The position numbers and the translations under genes were made by a program. The notes beneath the pieces are model-generated. The model saw only the letters and a program-made list of their open reading frames with translations. It did no database searches and was not told the DNA's origin. Positions 10,083-17,441 of a stretch of DNA of 64,000 nt are shown here, in pieces (within the stretch, counting starts at the first letter, position 1; each line of letters opens with the position of its first letter). Source of the stretch: Kiloniella sp. EL199 (lineage in GTDB: Bacteria > Pseudomonadota > Alphaproteobacteria > Kiloniellales > Kiloniellaceae); contig NZ_OMPU01000013.1 in the NCBI RefSeq assembly GCF_900313065.1, positions 496,001-560,000 on the forward strand, given 5' to 3'.

Positions 10083-10694
10083 ATGAAACTATTCTATAAG
10101 CCCGGCGCCTGCCCTCTTGCTTCGCACATTATTTTACACGAAGTCGGAGCAACGTTTGAGATTGAAGAAGTCGACACGGATGCAGGCTTAACCAAATCTG
10201 GCCAAGACTATAAAGCGATCAATAGCAAAGGTTATGTGCCTGCTCTGGAATTGGAAACAGGCGAAGTTCTGACAGAAGGTGCGTCCATTCTGCAATATAT
10301 AGCTGGTCAATATCCAGAAAAGGGGCTTGTTCCCGAAGTAGGAACAGTTGCTACAGCTCGTTTGCAGGAATATTTGAACTATACCAGTGCAGAGCTTCAC
10401 AAGGCTTTTGGCCCTTTGTTTTCGGCTTCTTCTACTGACGGGGAAAAGCAGGCGGCTATTGTGAATGTTGGAACAAAGTTCGATTACCTGAACGATCTCT
10501 TGAGTGATGGCAGGGATTATCTTCTTGGTGATCAATTCTCTGTAGCTGATGCTTATATGTTTGTTGTCAGTAACTGGTCAAACTTTGTTGGAGTTGAACT
10601 TGCGAAGTGGCCAAATGTTGCAGCTTTTGTTGAACGTGTTGCAAAACGACCATCGTCACAGGCTGCCATGCGTGCAGAGGGGTTGCTTGGCTGA
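10083..10694 (+). CDS. gstA: Glutathione S-transferase (GstA-like, beta class)
   Basis: 203 residues from the ATG at 10083, preceded by AAAGGAAAG; an upstream in-frame TTG at 10062 lacks such a site. The N-terminus MKLFYKPGACPLASHI is that of GstA-type enzymes, including C10, the cysteine that beta-class enzymes use to bind glutathione. The thioredoxin-like domain ends near residue 80 (EGASILQYIAGQYP) and the helical domain carries FSVADAYMFVVSNW. It conjugates glutathione to electrophiles in the cytoplasm. Its stop overlaps the next gene (TGATG), so co-translation is likely. Confidence 0.92.
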   Translation: MKLFYKPGACPLASHIILHEVGATFEIEEVDTDAGLTKSGQDYKAINSKGYVPALELETGEVLTEGASILQYIAGQYPEKGLVPEVGTVATARLQEYLNYTSAELHKAFGPLFSASSTDGEKQAAIVNVGTKFDYLNDLLSDGRDYLLGDQFSVADAYMFVVSNWSNFVGVELAKWPNVAAFVERVAKRPSSQAAMRAEGLLG

Positions 10695-11080
10695 TGGTTA
10701 GAGAGGAAGACATTAGCAGCATTATTGGTGTGCTTGAGAACTATTTTGAGGGTCTTTACCAGGCAGATAGCACAATTTTGGCAAAGGCATTTCATCCTGA
10801 TGCCCGTTACGTGAATGCCAAAGACGGGGATTACATGAACTACGCAATACCGGATTATTTTGCGAGAGTTGATCAACGCACTCCCCCGGCGGGCACAGGG
10901 CAAGTTCGAGAAGATGTTATCAATTCAATCGAATTTGGTGGTGATCGGATGGCTTTTGTGAAGGCAACCATGACCATGATGGGACGTGATTATCTGGATT
11001 TTCTGACTCTTGTTTATGACGACGGTCGTTGGCAGATCATGTCAAAAGTTTTCTCTTACATTCCCAAAGCATCAGCTTAA
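10694..11080 (+). CDS. NTF2/SnoaL-fold protein (putative lumazine-binding family)
   Basis: 128 residues. The pattern VLENYFEGLYQADSTILAKAFHPDARY at the N-terminus and a C-terminal beta-strand pair ending FLTLVYDDGRWQIMSKVFSY match the small cone-shaped NTF2-like fold, closest in feel to the 'putative lumazine-binding' family. No catalytic residue can be assigned. The start overlaps the gst stop and the tautomerase follows 16 bases later, so it is part of one transcript. Role unknown; perhaps binding or modifying a small aromatic or electrophilic compound with its neighbours (inference). Confidence 0.7.
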   Translation: MVREEDISSIIGVLENYFEGLYQADSTILAKAFHPDARYVNAKDGDYMNYAIPDYFARVDQRTPPAGTGQVREDVINSIEFGGDRMAFVKATMTMMGRDYLDFLTLVYDDGRWQIMSKVFSYIPKASA

Positions 11081-11096
11081 ACCAGTGGAGATCCAA

Positions 11097-11318
11097 ATGC
11101 CGTATGTAAATATCAAGGTTACGAAAGAAGGTGGACCAGAAGGAACAGGTCCAAGCTCAGAACAAAAAGCAGAATTGATCAAGGGAGTAACGGAGCTTCT
11201 GGAAAAAGTGCTTCACAAAAATCCTGCGACAACTTTTGTTGTTATTGATGAGGTTGCTCTTGATGACTGGGGAATTGGGGGACTTTCTGTTCCCGAATTT
11301 CGCAAACTGAAATCGTAA
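11097..11318 (+). CDS. 4-oxalocrotonate tautomerase family protein
   Basis: 73 residues. After Met removal the N-terminal residue is Pro (MPYVNIKVTKEGG), the general base of this superfamily. The core KAELIKGVTELLEKVLHKNP and TTFVVIDEVALDDWGIGG fit the 4-OT subunit pattern. GTGGAG precedes the ATG. It is last in the LysR-divergent run and is followed by a terminator hairpin at 11335-11368. Such enzymes tautomerise or dehalogenate small unsaturated acids; the substrate cannot be read from sequence. A second, shorter homologue lies at 54385-54579. Confidence 0.85.
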   Translation: MPYVNIKVTKEGGPEGTGPSSEQKAELIKGVTELLEKVLHKNPATTFVVIDEVALDDWGIGGLSVPEFRKLKS

Positions 11319-11334
11319 AACCTTAATTTGATCG

Positions 11335-11375
11335 CCTGTGGCAATATGTATTGGCATGTTGCCACAGGTTGGTTT
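11335..11375 (+). terminator. Terminator-like hairpin after the tautomerase gene
   Basis: Perfect 10-base arms CCTGTGGCAA (11335-11344) and TTGCCACAGG (11359-11368), with TTGGTTTTA following. It starts 17 bases after the tautomerase stop. The T-run is interrupted, so efficiency is uncertain. Confidence 0.65.
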
Positions 11376-11544
11376 TAGTGATTGATTTTTCTATGAAAGA
11401 TGTTGATTGAAAGCTTATGTAAATAAGATAAGATCCTTTAAACCTGCAACAGGGACAGCAAAATTACTCTGAATATGAGGTTGTTTTTGCTGGAGTTTGG
11501 TTGTTCTTCTGCGTTCCGCAGTTTCAATAGGGTTTGGGATACTC

Positions 11545-12162
11545 ATGTCACATATTATTGCCAGTATTGATGATTTAAAGAAAATCTACGGTGAACGGAG
11601 CCCGCGGGCAGACAAAAAAGTTTTGCCTCATTTGGATAAACACTGCCGAACCTTTATTGCAAATTGCCCTTTTTTGACGATGGCAACCAGTAGTCCCAAA
11701 ACGGGGGCAGACTGTTCTCCCAAGGGTGATGCACCTGGTTTTGTAAAGGTCTTGAGCGACACTCAACTGGCTATACCTGATCGCCCGGGCAACAACCGTA
11801 TTGATAGCTTGATTAACCTTGTTGAAAATCCCCAAGTTGGTCTTCTTTTCATGATACCGGGCGTCAAAGAAACGCTTCGGATCAATGGTGAAGTTCAAAT
11901 TTCTGTTGAGCCGAAACTTTTAAAAGACCTGTCTGTGGATGGAAAAGAGCCTCGTTGTGCTTTTGTTGTGACGGTTCATGAAGCTTATATCCACTGTGCA
12001 AAATCAATTATGCGCTCGGAAATCTGGAATCCTGAAAAGCAGGTAGATCGCAAAAGTTTGCCATCCATGGGAAAAATTCTTGCGGATCATATCGCAGAGG
12101 GACTTGATGCTGATGCGTACGATGCATCTATGGAAGAGCGATATCGGAAAAGCCTGTATTAG
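11545..12162 (+). CDS. PPOX-type FMN-binding flavoprotein (MSMEG_1061-like)
   Basis: 205 residues from the ATG at 11545; upstream in-frame starts lack homologous-looking sequence. The split-barrel pyridoxamine-phosphate-oxidase fold is suggested by FLTMATSSPKTGADCSPKGDAPGFVKV, then DRPGNNRIDSLINLVENPQVGLLFMIPG and LRINGEVQIS. The pattern is that of the FMN-dependent group named after MSMEG_1061/DR2398. These bind flavin and probably reduce or oxidise small molecules; no specific substrate is known to me. It is followed after 12 bases by the GFA-type gene, probably in the same transcript. Confidence 0.8.
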   Translation: MSHIIASIDDLKKIYGERSPRADKKVLPHLDKHCRTFIANCPFLTMATSSPKTGADCSPKGDAPGFVKVLSDTQLAIPDRPGNNRIDSLINLVENPQVGLLFMIPGVKETLRINGEVQISVEPKLLKDLSVDGKEPRCAFVVTVHEAYIHCAKSIMRSEIWNPEKQVDRKSLPSMGKILADHIAEGLDADAYDASMEERYRKSLY

Positions 12163-12174
12163 GGGGCAATTGAT

Positions 12175-12572
12175 ATGGATAAAAAACGGGATCATGCCTT
12201 TGTGGTGATGTACAATTTGAGATTACTGGAACATTGCGTGATTCCATAGCATGTCACTGTACTCAATGTCGTAAAACCAGTGGTCACTTCGTATCAGCAA
12301 CAGCAGTTTCCAAAGATGATTTTAACATTACTGTTGATAAAGCCCTGAAGTGGTACCAATCTTCCAAGCGTGCCCGACGGGGTTTTTGCGCCAATTGTGG
12401 GGCCAGTTTATTTTGGGATCAAGATGGTCGGGATAAAATGGGTATCATGAGTGGAACAATTGATGGGAATACGGAGATTCGGACATCCAGCCATATCTAT
12501 GTCTCAACAAAGGGTGATTATTATGATTTGGATGACGATCTGCCGAAATATATAACTTACCGGGATGATTAA
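12175..12572 (+). pseudogene. GFA-family (CENP-V/glutathione-dependent formaldehyde-activating) gene with a frameshift in an A-tract
   Basis: The GFA core is intact from about 12189: the frame reads GSCLCGDVQFEI, then IACHCTQCRKTSGHF and GFCANCGASLFWD, supplying the Cys zinc ligands of the family. In this frame there is no ATG and a stop lies at 12180-12182. An ATG at 12175 with a GGGGG site upstream reads M-D-K-K and then leaves the frame after a run of six A residues (12181-12186), ending at TAG 12247-12249. Seven A residues would give M-D-K-K-T-G-S-C-L-C-G, a normal start. So the gene is frameshifted, or the run is a sequencing error, or the ribosome or polymerase slips there. A TTG start at 12234 would lose the first zinc-binding CxC. 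Confidence 0.75.
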
Positions 12573-12975
12573 TGAGTACTGGTTAAGAGAGGGAAGTTTG
12601 TGATTGGACCTCTTCCAGCTGGGGCCGGAGGGTTTAAAGCAAGTGTTGATACTAAGAAGCTTATATTAGTTTGGCTTTGGCAATCGCGGGCGCTTTATTT
12701 CTTATCCGGGACTTTTATTGGACGTAAGTCGCGGGAACGATGAGTATGAAAAGGATTATATACAGAGTGTTCTAGGCTCAGGATTTATGATTTGTGGTAG
12801 AAGGTACTGGCTGCAGTGCTTTTTTCTTGTGTTTGACCTGTCCTTTGTGGCTTGTTGGGCGACGAATTTTTGAATGTGATAAGATGACTGCTTCTGATAG
12901 AAGACATTTTATCACTGGTTTGATGTTCTGAGGTTGCCGTGGTGGTGACGTATCAGAATAAAAAGGGAGTTAGGA
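12573..12975. other. 403-base interval with no recognisable gene
   Basis: I find no convincing gene here. Two short open stretches, one hydrophobic (LALAIAGALFLIRDFYWT near 12670-12730), lack plausible starts, and neither resembles a family I know. It may contain decayed coding sequence. The last ~30 bases hold the ribosome-binding site (GGGAGTTAGGA) of the septation gene. Confidence 0.4.
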
Positions 12976-13590
12976 ATGATGCGTCAAAAACCAAATTGGA
13001 TGGGGCCTGCAATTGAATATGGTCCAATTCTGATCTTTATGGGGATCTATTATGGTTTTGATCGTATTGTCGCCGCCTTCCCGCATGAGCTTTTGCAGAA
13101 CACAACTCAGCTGATTGCCGCGACTGTGGGGCTGATGATCACAACGGTGATCGGTATTGCTTTCTCGCTCTATTACGATGGCAAGATTCCAAAGCTTCCC
13201 CTTATTACGGCTGCTGTGGTGATGATTTTTGGTGGCCTGACGGTTTACCTGAATGACGAGACCTTTATCAAGATGAAGCCGACCATTATTCAGACTATCT
13301 TTGCCGTGGTTCTTTTCGGTGGCCTGTTTATTTTCAAACGTCCGTTGATCAAACCTTTGATGCAAAAAGCATGGAACATGACCGATGAGGGCTGGCGCAT
13401 TCTGACCATCCGCTTCGGTTTTTACTTTCTCGGTATGGCAGTGTTGAACGAAATTGTCTGGCGCACACAATCCAATGATTTCTGGGTGAATTTCAAAGTT
13501 CTGGGGTCAATGGGTCTGATGGTACTCTTTATCTTTAGCCAATATCCGGTCATCCGTAGATATCATTTGCCTGAAGAAGACGAAGCGTAA
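12976..13590 (+). CDS. yciB: Inner membrane-spanning protein YciB (septation protein A)
   Basis: 204 residues, about five to six hydrophobic segments. The N-terminal EYGPILIFMGIYY and the central LPLITAAVVMIFGGLTVYLNDETFIKMKPTI, followed by WNMTDEGWRILTIRFGFYF and NEIVWRTQSNDFWVNFK, are the YciB/IspZ signature. The protein sits in the inner membrane and is linked to cell-envelope synthesis and septation in enterobacteria. AGGGAGTTAGGA lies before the two consecutive ATGs. It is convergent with the hydrolase gene downstream, with a 20-base gap. Confidence 0.93.
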   Translation: MMRQKPNWMGPAIEYGPILIFMGIYYGFDRIVAAFPHELLQNTTQLIAATVGLMITTVIGIAFSLYYDGKIPKLPLITAAVVMIFGGLTVYLNDETFIKMKPTIIQTIFAVVLFGGLFIFKRPLIKPLMQKAWNMTDEGWRILTIRFGFYFLGMAVLNEIVWRTQSNDFWVNFKVLGSMGLMVLFIFSQYPVIRRYHLPEEDEA

Positions 13591-13610
13591 ACGTTCTCTT
13601 TCGTTATAGT

Positions 13611-14777
13611 TCAATCTCTTTTTGCTTCCTGTTTCAGGTCTTCCTGATCCAGTTTCTGTTGTGCGTTGAGATCGGCGCCCGATGGTAAAGGCGTTGCCCG
13701 GTCATTGACCCAGCTTGCGATATCGGCAAGAACAGCTTCGGCCTGTAAATCCCGCAACAGCATGTGCCACCCTTCCGGGTAGAGGACTGCCTTTTGTGGT
13801 CCAGAAATGCCATTTGGCAATCGTTTCCAGACATCGCGCGTTGGGTGCCATGGCACGACTTCATCCTTTTCGCCATAGAGCAAAAGCGCGGGAAGGGTCA
13901 GGCTGTCGGGCGAACCATAGGCGGCATCCATCAAGTCCGTCAGGCCATAGACACTATCAATCCGAGTGCTTTTGATCACGAGGGGATCTTTGCCAAGGCC
14001 GATTAACATGGGGATATTGTCCGAAGCCTGTATTTTCAAACCGCTGCCGGTAAAGCTTGCCCATGGTGTGGTGTGGGCGACAAGCCACAGCGACGCGCGC
14101 TGATACCACGGCATGGTTTTTCTAGCCCATACGGCGGGGGCGGAGAGGATAACGCCGTCTATATCCAGATTGGTGTTATCGACCAGAGTGGTGTTATCGA
14201 TAGGAGATGAAACACTTTGCTCAGATCTGTTTCTTTCTTCCAAAGCAGCCATAGCCACTGCACCGCCCATGCTGATCCCGAGCACATAGAGGGGTGTATC
14301 GGGATGTCGTTGACGCAAGAGTTTGGCGGCGGTACGCAGATCTGATGTCATGCGTTTGTGTCCACCCCACAAGCCGGGATGAGGGGCCGCCCCAAACCCG
14401 CGTTGATCATAGGCATAGGTGGCAATGCCTGCGTCTTGCCAAAAGGTCCCGGGACCATCAAAGGCATTGGAATAGTCATTAAAGCCATGCAGGCCGAGAA
14501 TGATAGCAGAGGGTTTATCCTCGGGCAGCCAGCTTCTCAATGGGAGCTGCAGGCCATCATCTGTAATAAGATAATCGTCTGTGAGTTCTGCGGCTTGTGT
14601 CAGTTTACCAGCGGGGCCAAGGCGCGGCGTACAGGCGGCGAATGTGGTCATTAGAAATAAGCACAAAAGAAGAGAGCGCCAAAACCTGTTATTTAAAACT
14701 CCACATACACCAAACATTTTAACCTTCATAGCCGCTAAAACTAGCTCTTGCTCCCAGTATTTCATGGGTTGTTTCAT
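13611..14777 (-). CDS. Alpha/beta hydrolase, lysophospholipase-like, probable lipoprotein
   Basis: 388 residues. The N-terminus has a hydrophobic stretch (SLLLCLFLMTTFAAC) ending in a Cys, which may be a lipobox although the -3 residue Phe is atypical. The hydrolase domain shows LHGFNDYSNAF (oxyanion region), YDQRGFGAAPHPG, the nucleophile elbow LGISMGGAVAM (GxSxG), a late Asp in LYGEKDEVVP and His in GWHMLL. It resembles monoacylglycerol-lipase/lysophospholipase-type Hydrolase_4 proteins. It may act on lipids at the membrane. The start is uncertain: ATGs also occur at 14729 and 14717. Confidence 0.82.
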   Translation of the reverse strand: MKQPMKYWEQELVLAAMKVKMFGVCGVLNNRFWRSLLLCLFLMTTFAACTPRLGPAGKLTQAAELTDDYLITDDGLQLPLRSWLPEDKPSAIILGLHGFNDYSNAFDGPGTFWQDAGIATYAYDQRGFGAAPHPGLWGGHKRMTSDLRTAAKLLRQRHPDTPLYVLGISMGGAVAMAALEERNRSEQSVSSPIDNTTLVDNTNLDIDGVILSAPAVWARKTMPWYQRASLWLVAHTTPWASFTGSGLKIQASDNIPMLIGLGKDPLVIKSTRIDSVYGLTDLMDAAYGSPDSLTLPALLLYGEKDEVVPWHPTRDVWKRLPNGISGPQKAVLYPEGWHMLLRDLQAEAVLADIASWVNDRATPLPSGADLNAQQKLDQEDLKQEAKRD

Positions 14778-14957
14778 CGTCTTTCTACACTTCTCTCTTC
14801 ACGCCTTGCGTAAAAGTTAACTTTAATGACTATAAATTGCCAGTCTGATTAAAGGGTAAAAGGTATAGAGGAAGCTTTTGATTTCTCAAGGCTTAAGGCA
14901 AGAAATCAGTTTTGATAATTTAGAGACCTAAAGACAAAAAATAGATTTGGGGGGTAA

Positions 14958-14978
14958 GGGGGAAGGAAACCTTCCCCC
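14958..14978 (-). terminator. Hairpin after the ABC ATPase gene
   Basis: GGGGGAAGG / CCTTCCCCC is a perfect 9-base stem with a 3-base loop, 30 bases beyond the ABC ATPase stop. On the minus strand it is followed by TTACCC rather than a T-run, so it may need Rho or only stabilise the transcript. Confidence 0.45.
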
Positions 14979-15008
14979 TCGTAAACTTATGTTACGTGTG
15001 AAATCACA

Positions 15009-16091
15009 TTAGGCAGTGGCGTTGTGCGCCCCGCGGGTCAGTTGCAGGAAGATATCTTCCAGATCCCCCTGATCCGTTGTCAGATCCAGAATGGAAAGAC
15101 CCGCAGCATGTGCGGCTTTGAGGATTTCTGCGAGCTGTCCATCATCGGATTTGTAAGTGAAAGTTAGCTCACGGGCTGACTTCTGTTCTACGTGGAAAGC
15201 CGTAAAGCTGCCGGGCAAATTATCAAGATCTTCGCTAAGGGTAAGGGTTAGCGTTTTGCTTTCGATACGTGCAAGCAAGGCTTCGGTGGTATCACAGGCA
15301 ATGACCTGTCCGTGGTTGATGATTGCTATTTCATCACAAAGCTCTTCGGCTTCTTCCAGATAGTGTGTGGTCAGCAGAATTGTGGTACCGCGTTTGTTGA
15401 GTTCACGTACATAGGCCCAAAGCTGTTGACGAAGTTCGATATCCACGCCTGCGGTCGGCTCATCAAGAACGAGAACGGGGGGATTGTGCACCATGGCTTT
15501 ACCAACCATCAAGCGGCGTTTCATCCCGCCGGACAGGCTACGGGTATAGGTTTTTGCCTTGTCGGCGAGGCCCATGACATCCAGGATTTCTTCGCTACGG
15601 CGCTCACTTTTGGGAACGCCATAAAGGCCGGCCTGAAGTTCCAGTAGTTCCAAGGGCGTGAAGAAGGGATCAAAGTTCAGTTCTTGTGGCACCACACCAA
15701 TAGACATACGCGCCGGACGCATCTCGTCCACAATGTCATGGCCCCAGATCTTGGTAGAGCCACTGGTTTTGTTGACGAGGCCAGCCAGAATATTGATCAG
15801 GGTCGATTTTCCGGCACCGTTTGGTCCCAAAAGGCCAAAAATACTGCCACGCGGGATTTTAAGGTCAACAGAACTCAGGGCTCGTTTTTCTTCGGCGTTT
15901 TTTCCGGCGGCTTGATAGACCTTGGTCAGACCTTCGAGTTCAACGGCGTAAGTGGGCATGCCAGATGGATCCTTATCTGTTGTATCCTTATCTGCAAAGT
16001 CTGGAGCTTCAGACTGTGCCGGGTTGTTTTGCCCCAAGCTGTTTTGTGGGGGCGTGTTGCTTGTTTGGGCGTAACTGTGATCGTCAGGCAT
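15009..16091 (-). CDS. ABC-2 type transporter ATP-binding protein, orphan
   Basis: 360 residues. Walker A GLLGPNGAGKST, signature LSGGMKRRL, Walker B VLVLDEPTAGVD and the H-loop LLTTHYLEEAEELCDE are all intact, and the C-terminus ends with the DLEDIFLQLT motif of DrrA/NodI/YadG-type exporters. The first ~44 residues are a polar, low-complexity extension; MPTYAVELEGLTKVY from the internal Met at residue 45 is a plausible alternative start. No permease gene lies next to it, unlike most ABC-2 systems, so the partner must be elsewhere. The substrate is unknown. Confidence 0.88.
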   Translation of the reverse strand: MPDDHSYAQTSNTPPQNSLGQNNPAQSEAPDFADKDTTDKDPSGMPTYAVELEGLTKVYQAAGKNAEEKRALSSVDLKIPRGSIFGLLGPNGAGKSTLINILAGLVNKTSGSTKIWGHDIVDEMRPARMSIGVVPQELNFDPFFTPLELLELQAGLYGVPKSERRSEEILDVMGLADKAKTYTRSLSGGMKRRLMVGKAMVHNPPVLVLDEPTAGVDIELRQQLWAYVRELNKRGTTILLTTHYLEEAEELCDEIAIINHGQVIACDTTEALLARIESKTLTLTLSEDLDNLPGSFTAFHVEQKSARELTFTYKSDDGQLAEILKAAHAAGLSILDLTTDQGDLEDIFLQLTRGAHNATA

Positions 16092-16351
16092 AATATGTAC
16101 TATCTGTCCGTCTTAAAAGGCTGTTTACCTTAAAAGGTTTAGAATGGTTTAAATTGTTGTCCGGCGGGGAAAAGGAAGCCGTTGGAAAAAGAGGCTGGAA
16201 ACTTTCCTGTCTGGACGGTAAAAGAATTTCAGCATCATTACATAGTGACTATTGTCTCAATAATAAAGTCCCCCATGAAAAAGTGGGCTGAAGATCGCAA
16301 GGAAAATTTGCTATTCAGTTCGAAGTCAAGGGGTGAAGTCAGGAAAGAGTT

Positions 16352-16531
16352 ATGGCCGTTACTGAAACGCAAGAGGTTGAAACCAACGTTGTTGCCTGTG
16401 ATGGCGGCAGTGGTCCCGAAGGACACCCACTCGTTTATCTCAACATGAATGGGAAGAACGAAATCACCTGCCCTTATTGCAGCAAGCATTTTATTTTAAA
16501 GGAAGGTGCGGGCGGCGGAAGCGGTCACTAA
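16352..16531 (+). CDS. Small zinc-finger protein, NDUFS6/zf-CHCC type
   Basis: 59 residues, below common length cut-offs. AGGAAAG stands before the ATG. The sequence VVACDGGSGPEGHPLVYL and then EITCPYCSKHF supplies Cys-His-Cys-Cys, the zinc ligands of the zf-CHCC domain found in the NDUFS6 subunit of complex I. Free-standing copies of this size are common in alphaproteobacteria and are thought to relate to respiratory complex I or its assembly (inference). It is transcribed away from the ABC ATPase gene, and the intergenic 16092-16351 probably carries both promoters. Confidence 0.85.
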   Translation: MAVTETQEVETNVVACDGGSGPEGHPLVYLNMNGKNEITCPYCSKHFILKEGAGGGSGH

Positions 16532-16631
16532 AACTTTCCGGTCAAGATATATTCAAAAGCTCCATGCCTTAAAAGTTCTGTGCTCCGGGTGTGGAGCTTT
16601 TATTTTCTGCAAAGCATCAAGTGAGGGCATA

Positions 16632-17279
16632 ATGTTCCGTATGATCATAATCATTGTCGGAATAGTCATTGCACTTTCCGGCTGTAATAAAAGACAGCTT
16701 AATTTGACGGGTTCTGGGCCAATAGAATTAAGCCCGGAAATTGAAGTTGCTTATCAAAGATATTTAGAAAATGAACCCGTGATTTTTTCTGTGTCCACGG
16801 ATGGAACGTCCAGTTGGCACGGGCTTGTTTGTGAAAATGGAGACTGTCGTCGCGAAGCTAACAAGCTAAAATATTATGCTAATGGCGCATGTGTAAACAA
16901 GGCAGGCGGCTTCTTAAATCCTGAAGGTATCGTTTGTAAAGTTTATGATATCAGAGGTAAGATTGTATGGGATAAAAGCGGACCTCGAATAGATGATTTG
17001 GCTAAAGTTGAGGAACAGATCGTAATTTTCAACGGCAAGCTCACTGAAGGTCAACAAAAAGCCTTTGATGTTTATCAAAGTAGAATCAGTATCAAGAATC
17101 CTGAACTAACATTTGTTTATGCGGTAAGTAACAATGGTGCAGACTCCTTTGCTTATTCTAAAGAGGCAGCGCCCCACAAAGATTTAAAAGATAGAGTGAT
17201 CCGCTATTGTGAAGTTAAATCCAAAGGCGAGCCGTGTTTTTTGTACGCGGTTAATGATAAAATCGTAATCAATGAATAG
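16632..17279 (+). CDS. Unknown lipoprotein with an internal domain duplication
   Basis: 215 residues from the ATG at 16632, with GAGGGC upstream. A short hydrophobic leader ends in the lipobox ALSGC (C18), so it is predicted to be lipid-anchored. The mature part seems to hold two copies of one ~75-residue motif. Copy 1 has AYQRYLENEPVIFSVSTDG, then CVNKAGG and GIVCKVYDIRGKIVW. Copy 2 has FDVYQSRISIKN, FVYAVSNNGADSF, IRYCEVKSKGEPCFLYA and DKIV. Each pairs a 'phenylalanine-x-VS-x-D/NG' strand with a Cys-x(n)-Cys region. I do not recognise a named function. Codon use looks more A+T-rich than the neighbours. Confidence 0.7.
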   Translation: MFRMIIIIVGIVIALSGCNKRQLNLTGSGPIELSPEIEVAYQRYLENEPVIFSVSTDGTSSWHGLVCENGDCRREANKLKYYANGACVNKAGGFLNPEGIVCKVYDIRGKIVWDKSGPRIDDLAKVEEQIVIFNGKLTEGQQKAFDVYQSRISIKNPELTFVYAVSNNGADSFAYSKEAAPHKDLKDRVIRYCEVKSKGEPCFLYAVNDKIVINE

Positions 17280-17441
17280 AGCCGATATTTATATTTAAAG
17301 TCCATCTGTACGCTCTAGTAAGCTTTTTGTCTTTTGAAGATGGTTTTGACTGTTTTTGCGTTCAGTTCCGTTTTTAGCCAGAATTCTTTGGGTTGCAATT
17401 TAAGATGATGGATGTCACCCGTTAGTTCGCTAGAGATTCCT

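Noticed and set aside
12600-12870. Short open stretches (SGTFIGRKSRER, LALAIAGALFLIRDFYWT and others)
   Set aside because: Different frames, no good starts and no recognisable homology. They may be remnants, but I cannot support a gene.
16182-16448. 88-codon open frame on the plus strand before the zinc-finger gene
   Set aside because: It overlaps the small zinc-finger gene out of frame. The zinc-finger frame has clear Cys/His ligands and a proper AGGAAAG site.
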